64,000 nt of DNA, from NCBI GenBank assembly GCA_945910005.1, contig OX246738.1, positions 29,326,197 to 29,390,196 of the forward strand, read 5' to 3'. The notes below the pieces were generated by a model. That model was not told where the DNA came from. It was given only the letters and a program-made list of their open reading frames with translations, and made no database searches. Source of the stretch: Isoperla grammatica (taxonomy: Eukaryota; Arthropoda; Insecta; Plecoptera; Perlodidae). The position numbers and the translations under genes were made by a program. How positions within the stretch are numbered: the stretch's first letter is position 1; each line of letters opens with the position of its first letter. Below are positions 58,688 to 64,000 of the stretch, in pieces.

Positions 58688-60442
58688 TGATATTGTGGAG
58701 TGTTCTCATAACACGCTAATTTCACGTGGGTTTTATAGCAAGTACCGTGAGAAGGTTTGTTATTTTGTAATTTCGTTTTTCCAACGTTGTTACAATATAA
58801 CAACCATAATGATAAACGTATTTATAAACGCGTTTATACAAAATCACATGGCACATCGTTCTAATTTTGTCGATATCGTGTACAATAAAGCGTTCATAAG
58901 AATGTCCGAGAACCAATGAATTGACGTGAATCTAATATCGGGACTATACACTACTCTAAAGATGTTTCGTCAGTCAATGTCTAGTGGTATTAATTAGGCT
59001 TTCCTTCTCCCTCATCTAAGAGGACTTATTGTTGTGTAACAACCGTGAAGGGTGGATGGGCCCTTGGAGGATTTTGGGTCCGGAAAGGCGATTTGGGAAG
59101 TGAATAAAAACTTTACATAAACATTCCGAGATGGCATAAACATAATATTTTATTGCAATTTTATTTAACATTAAAGTATAAAACGAATATATAAAAATTT
59201 TAATACATCTTAAATTATTTACAAACATCACTTGAAATACTTAAATTACCTCATTCACACAGGTTCGTACTCATTCATTCTGATGCAGAAATTTGACAAG
59301 ATTAAATTGAGTGTGTGAATTAAAACATCGATGTTTAGAGATACAATATATAAATATTCACAAACAGAGTTAACGTGTTTTGTGTAAGCGCAAAAATTGT
59401 ACTTAAGTAATTATCATTTTCTCAACCTGCAGTTATGTGCAAGCTGCCACGCACAGCGGCTAAATACCCCCCCCCCCCCCCCCCCCCCATCAACCTACAA
59501 AAGTTTTCAGTAAAATTTGAGAAACACTTTCAACCCCTCTAAACGATTTGCAATGTTTCTGCATAAACTACATTGAATAAAACCCCTTCTGATGTATGTT
59601 ACTGCCAAATCCACTTCGATTTCTGCTGACTTCATAATTAAAACGCAATTGAAAGCATAAATCTATAAAAGACACGTTGGAACTGAAATTGTTAGAGGCG
59701 CATTTGAAAACAGAGTTAAATTAGATACAAGGGACTACCCTCTTTCGTCTTACGACTTGTTGAGCACTACATAGCCTTGACCTTGAAAATAACAAATTGA
59801 TTCAATGTTATTAATATTATTTTTATTCTGAAGTATTACCAGTGCGATAATTCATGCATTTGATTTACTTCTTAATCACAATGGGTTCAGCATTCAGCAA
59901 TAAGAGTAAACACTGTAAGATCAGGCAGTAACATAATCAACCCACATCATTCATCCTGTCCCAAGCGTATAGATCATCTTCAACCTCTCTCCCCAACCCT
60001 CCTTCATTACCCTCTAACCAGAATTTCGTTTTGGCATTTCAGATGCAATATAAGTTATGTGACTGAATGGCTTCGGAATGAAAATGTACATTAGGTGTAT
60101 CGAGACGTTAGTTGACGTGAATACAGAGAAGGGGTACATGTATATTTGCAACACATTGTTTTCATAACAAACGAATAAATTACACCTACGTTGTACATGA
60201 ACAATTATTTGTCACACATACAAATAGTTTTTGTATTTGGTTAAATTAATAAATTATTAAAACTGTGTGTCTTGCGTAACGAAAGGGGTGATTACTGTGT
60301 CCTTTGCACTTTTCGTGATTGTGAATGTAATTTGGCTTCAGCTCGACCTTCCCACTATCAATCATGTTAAAACTAAATTTAGTAAGTGCGTTGTGATAGG
60401 TCGTGGTTCAGTCAGCGGGAACCTACGCGAGCGGGGTTGTGG
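58688..60442. other. Region downstream of the P450 gene
   Basis: Includes the presumed P450 3' UTR (minus strand) and a ~22-nt C run at 59466. Minus-strand AATAAA first appears near 59827, about 620 nt after the stop. Confidence 0.5.
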
Positions 60443-62170
60443 CTAGACGAATGTGGGCGCTCTCGGCCTCAGGAGTAGCGAGAAGGTGTCTGGCGGGACT
60501 GCCACGCACGCGGGGTAAAGCTTGATGGCGCCGGGGTTGGACGAGGACACGTGATAGTTCTGTAGTATCGACGTGATGATGATGAAGGTGAAGCTCTGCA
60601 CGAGACGCTGACCGAGACACGTGCGTTTGCCGGTGCTGAAGGGGATGAAATGTTCCGGTTTGGTGATCTTGCCGTCGGCGGAGATGAACCGCTCCGGGCA
60701 GAAACTCTTCGGGTCTTTCCAGTAGGTCTCTCCGGTGTTTAGCTCGTAGTTGTTGATGAACACGACGGTGCCTTTCGCCACGTTGTAGCCTGGAGAGAGT
60801 GAGAGAGCACACGTTAGTGAGGTAGACGGGGTTGTGAGTGATGCTCGGAGGGCTGGGCATTATTGATAATGTCATTGTATTTGAAATAGATTTGTATTTG
60901 GGGTCGAAAAAACACATTTCACTTGCCATTTTGTAGTTTACAAAATCATTTGCACATCAAAATAGCAATTATTTGACAGTACATGCTCCATGATTAATAA
61001 AGTAATGCATTGTCTGACGCATTCTTCCAAAACCTTAGACCCACTTAAAAACTCCTGCTTTTGATAAAACTTAAACCATAATCCTAATGTCCCCCTTTTT
61101 ATTAGCATAATGAAAACATCTACTGGATTTGGAGATTTGATGTATTTTTTTATCGAACAAAATGTCTTCAAAGCGTCTTGTATAGAAAATATATTTATTT
61201 TAGTATTTTGCATCTAAAATACCAAGTTTTGAATGACCGGTTTTAGGGCAGGAGTATGGGGCGCGCAAAGGGGGGGGGGTTGTACACGGGGGTAATAGTG
61301 CAGTGGGGGCATGGAGCGAGCTAGGGGGGGGGGGGGTGATAGTGGAGCGGAGGGGCGAGTGAGCGACTGTACCTGCTATAGAGGTGTCCTGGCTGGCGAC
61401 GTGGGGCACGATGGGTGAAGACGATGTCCTCAGTGTCTCAAGGATGACCGCCTCTGTGTAGGGCATGGACGCCTTATCGAACAGAGAGACGTTCCTCAGA
61501 CCATCAGTGACCGCTTCCACCTCAGCTCGGATCTTCTCCGCGACCCCCGGATTCTTCACCACCATCGCCAAGGTCAACATGATGAGGTTGCCGATGGCCG
61601 AGTGGCCACCCAGGAAGTCCTCCAGCTCGAAGATGATGTGTTCCCAGCTCATGTTTGGGTCCTCTTCGAGGTGCATGAGGAGAGCGTCGGTGAAGTCGCG
61701 GGGCTCGTCGTTGGGGTCCATCGTTCGTCGGTGCTCCTCGATGATTCGCGACAAGATGAACTCCCGGATGTCGCGCGCAAGGTTGGAGAGCTTCTTCATA
61801 TGGCCGGAGTACGCTGGTAACAACCACGGTAGAAAGTCGATAGCGTAGCCCTGGTTGATTTCCCAGAAGATCTCGTCGAAGGAACGAACTATCTTCCGGA
61901 AGCCGGGGTCGTCGTATTCGAAGCGGGTGGAGCACATGTACTGGGAGAACATATTGGCGCAGGCGGCTTGGACGAGGGGTTTGATGGGGATCTCGGCTAG
62001 GGGGTCTTTGGAAGTGATGCGGCTCAGTTCGGACAAGAACTCGGTGACCTCGGAACAGCCGACAGTGTCGAGGTTATCGAAGTGGATGGAGGCGAAGCGG
62101 GGTGAACAATAGGCTCGCGCTATGTTGCGACGCGTCTTCTGTAGGTCTGACCAATCGCAGAGTGCGAGAG
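60443..62170 (-). CDS. CYP307: CYP307 (Spook)-like cytochrome P450, two 3' exons, 5' part missing
   Basis: Exons on the minus strand are 62170-61373 and 60789-60443 (stop included), joined in phase 1 through a split Gly codon; together they give about 380 residues. Visible P450 landmarks: C-helix region LALCDWSDLQKTRR, I-helix EDFLGGHSAIGNL, K-helix ETLR (ExxR), PERF, and the haem loop FSTGKRTCLG (FxxGxRxCxG with the Cys thiolate). The segments WEINQGYAIDFLPWL, SSPIVPHVASQDTSIAG and VFINNYELNT, plus the unusual GGHSA I-helix in place of the common AGxxT, match what I recall of CYP307 enzymes. These ER-membrane P450s act in the early Black Box steps of ecdysteroid synthesis. The N-terminal anchor and about 120 residues must lie upstream; I could not find them before 64000. 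The intron has long G runs on the + strand. Confidence 0.9.
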
Positions 62171-62439
62171 CTGCAACATATAAAATGGCAACGTTGCATG
62201 ACGCGCGTAAGGAAGTTGGTTTACAACTAATTACCTTATGCAAGACCAAAATCGTCAAGTTGGTCAAAATATGGACTCCAACTAAAGCGGTCCGCAAATG
62301 TATTTATATTCATGCGTCTGTAGCAACCTACCCTGGGACACTTGCCCCTATAGTACCGGTATGAATGTCCATGGATGAATAAATCATAGGATTCGCCTTT
62401 GGACTGATGATAATTTAGAAAAAAACATCAAACATGATT

Positions 62440-62512
62440 AACGGTGACAGGGTCTCGAAACAGCGACCTCCCGAATTAGTCTCGCGTCTTACCGCTGAGC
62501 CACTTCTATCAG
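62440..62512 (-). mobile_element. tRNA-like SINE head, same family as the one at 1850
   Basis: The reverse complement reads AGAAGTGGCTCAGCGGTAAG, then TTCGGGAGGTCGCTG and TTCGAGACCC. It is close to the 1850 head but the body downstream is not recognisable. It lies upstream of the visible P450 exons, probably in an intron. Confidence 0.6.
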
Positions 62513-64000
62513 TATTCAGCATAGACATTTATCGCTTTTAGGTGCACTTACGATACGAGTACCTTGTTTAACTAATAAATTAGGGTTAATTTTCATAACA
62601 GGGCTGCATGGTGCATATAGCGACAGAGATGACAAATTTGACCTTGCTTTTTCGAGTTCAGGGAAAACTTTGAGATTGCACTGCTTTGATAATTCATATC
62701 AATTCAATCGCATTTGTAAATCGATCTGAACAGATAAATTGTTCAAATGTTGACATTAAATGAAGGACAGGGCCGGGAGACCACGTTGAATATCCTGCAA
62801 CTGCAAATAGCATTCCTCGATATAGGGCCTCTATCCCGTAGTTTGAACAATGAACGAGGGCTGAATTCCAGCGAAAGTGGGCCTTGAAAGTGAGATAAGA
62901 TTAACTGGGAAGAGTGTTTCCTTGTTTGGTGTTCATGGTGGGGTGTATTAGGATGACAGTAGGCCTCGGTCTGCGGTGACTACTCACATGAACGCTGAAT
63001 GCGCTTCGCCAGTGTTCAAATGAAGGTCACCCACTTTATACAGGTAGCAGACACTCAATTAGCGCGTATTTTCATATTCTTGGGATTTTTACAATGAGCC
63101 GAAACCGATTATTGATTCATAGAAACACTTCACTCCCACGTCACGCATAAAACGTTAACTATCAGACAGTTTAATTATGTTAAACGACATATACTAGATA
63201 GCAATTATATAATATAAAAATTAAAAATCAAGTAATCCTGCTTTTCAACTTGACGGTGTGGGAAACAAGGATAAAATACAGGTTCTTGGTATGAATCTCC
63301 TATTAAAAAACATACGAATCAATGTTTGTTTCCCGAGTAATTGTTTTAAATTTAGACAATTTATGTTTTACCAAAAAAATGGTCGACAAGGTTGGAAAGT
63401 TGGACTGAGACGATTGGATTGAATCTAATAGAGTAATGAAACCAATATAGTAATAACAAAGGGGGATATCTTTAACAAACACAAGTTTTTATTTTATGGA
63501 AAAATAAGTACCTATTTTGTTTTTGCATTTACGATAAAACTTGAAATTAAGTAATTTACAGTTTCTGTCTCATTTACGGTACAAGTAGTTTTTGGGATTT
63601 TGGTACTAATTGTAGTAATGTAGTTGGACTTGACGTATATTCAGGTTAGCACAATAGTCTCAATACCACAATAGTCACAATAGTTAGTGGAAAAAATGCA
63701 TATCTGGTGTTTGACAAGTATAGTGCGATACTTATTACTCGGTCTTTGCACATTATTTTTGAGTTATTTCCCTTACTGTTTACTTTATACATTCAATTCA
63801 ACAGATCAACGAAAATCCGATTGAGGTTTAGCTCACACGGATATAATAGAATGAGTTGTTGGCATGATTGACTCACTATAGACCTAACTGTTAACTCGAG
63901 ACATTCTTTGATCCCTCGAACTCGATGCGTAAAATACGCGGTAGGACAACCTGAGAAAGCGGCAGGTAAGTGTTGGCATATTCACAAGTCCAGATGCCAA
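62513..64000. other. Upstream flank of the visible P450 exons
   Basis: Searched on the minus strand for the P450 N-terminal anchor and proline-rich hinge without success. No other gene seen. Probably intron. Confidence 0.5.

Noticed and set aside
58605..58919. 104-codon frame
   Set aside because: It begins inside a MITE and has AT-driven composition (Asn, Ile, Tyr, Phe), typical of random open sequence.
61465..61848. 127-codon plus-strand frame over the P450 exon
   Set aside because: Antisense shadow of the CYP307-like exon.

Overview
This is a stretch of a large, AT-rich, intron- and repeat-rich animal nuclear genome. Coding DNA occurs only as short exons with GT-AG (once GC-AG) introns. 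The window holds tRNA-derived SINEs, foldback/MITE-type DNA transposons, Penelope-like retroelement debris, very long microsatellites and many long dG/dC tracts. A cytochrome P450 resembling the arthropod ecdysteroid-pathway CYP307 (Spook) family points to an arthropod. The microsatellite load and the many TAGGCCTA-type words make a decapod crustacean my best guess, but that part is weak inference.

Layout. (1) About 2.3-21.6 kb, + strand: an NDRG-family gene (catalytically dead alpha/beta-hydrolase fold) with eight confident exons, 346 codons plus stop, and a possible six-codon first exon at 635-652. Its introns hold the most unusual structures here: a GC-AG intron whose 5' splice site abuts a ~570-bp (ACACGC)n tract, and a ~3.4-kb tandem array in which the last 66 nt of one exon plus its 5' splice site occur 20 times (period 170-174 bp). 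The start of the terminal exon is also duplicated. (2) 23.3-28.5 kb, - strand, convergent with NDRG: a divergent alpha-tubulin, 449 residues when joined. It has intact GTPase-related motifs but lacks Lys40 and ends in Phe. Its initiator Met must lie in an upstream exon; a candidate is at 33135-33137. (3) 26-33 kb: dense transposon debris, including a Penelope-like element remnant with inverted LTR-like flanks and a long palindrome carrying hammerhead-ribozyme-like core motifs, plus several MITEs with readable target-site duplications. (4) 34.7 kb: one intact tRNA-Lys(UUU). (5) 37.5-38.75 kb: a ~1.25-kb compound (AAAT)n-(AAGT)n microsatellite. (6) 39-58 kb: gene-poor, with copies of a ~725-767-bp interspersed element, a THAP zinc-finger fragment containing an in-frame UGA, minisatellites, (ATT)n and MITEs. 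(7) 60.4-62.2 kb, - strand: the two 3' exons of the CYP307-like P450; its N-terminal exons are not visible here.

The three protein genes have no evident functional link; this is ordinary eukaryotic gene order. All exon joins were checked by hand for reading phase. No database search was possible, so family names rest on recognised motifs and recalled family features.
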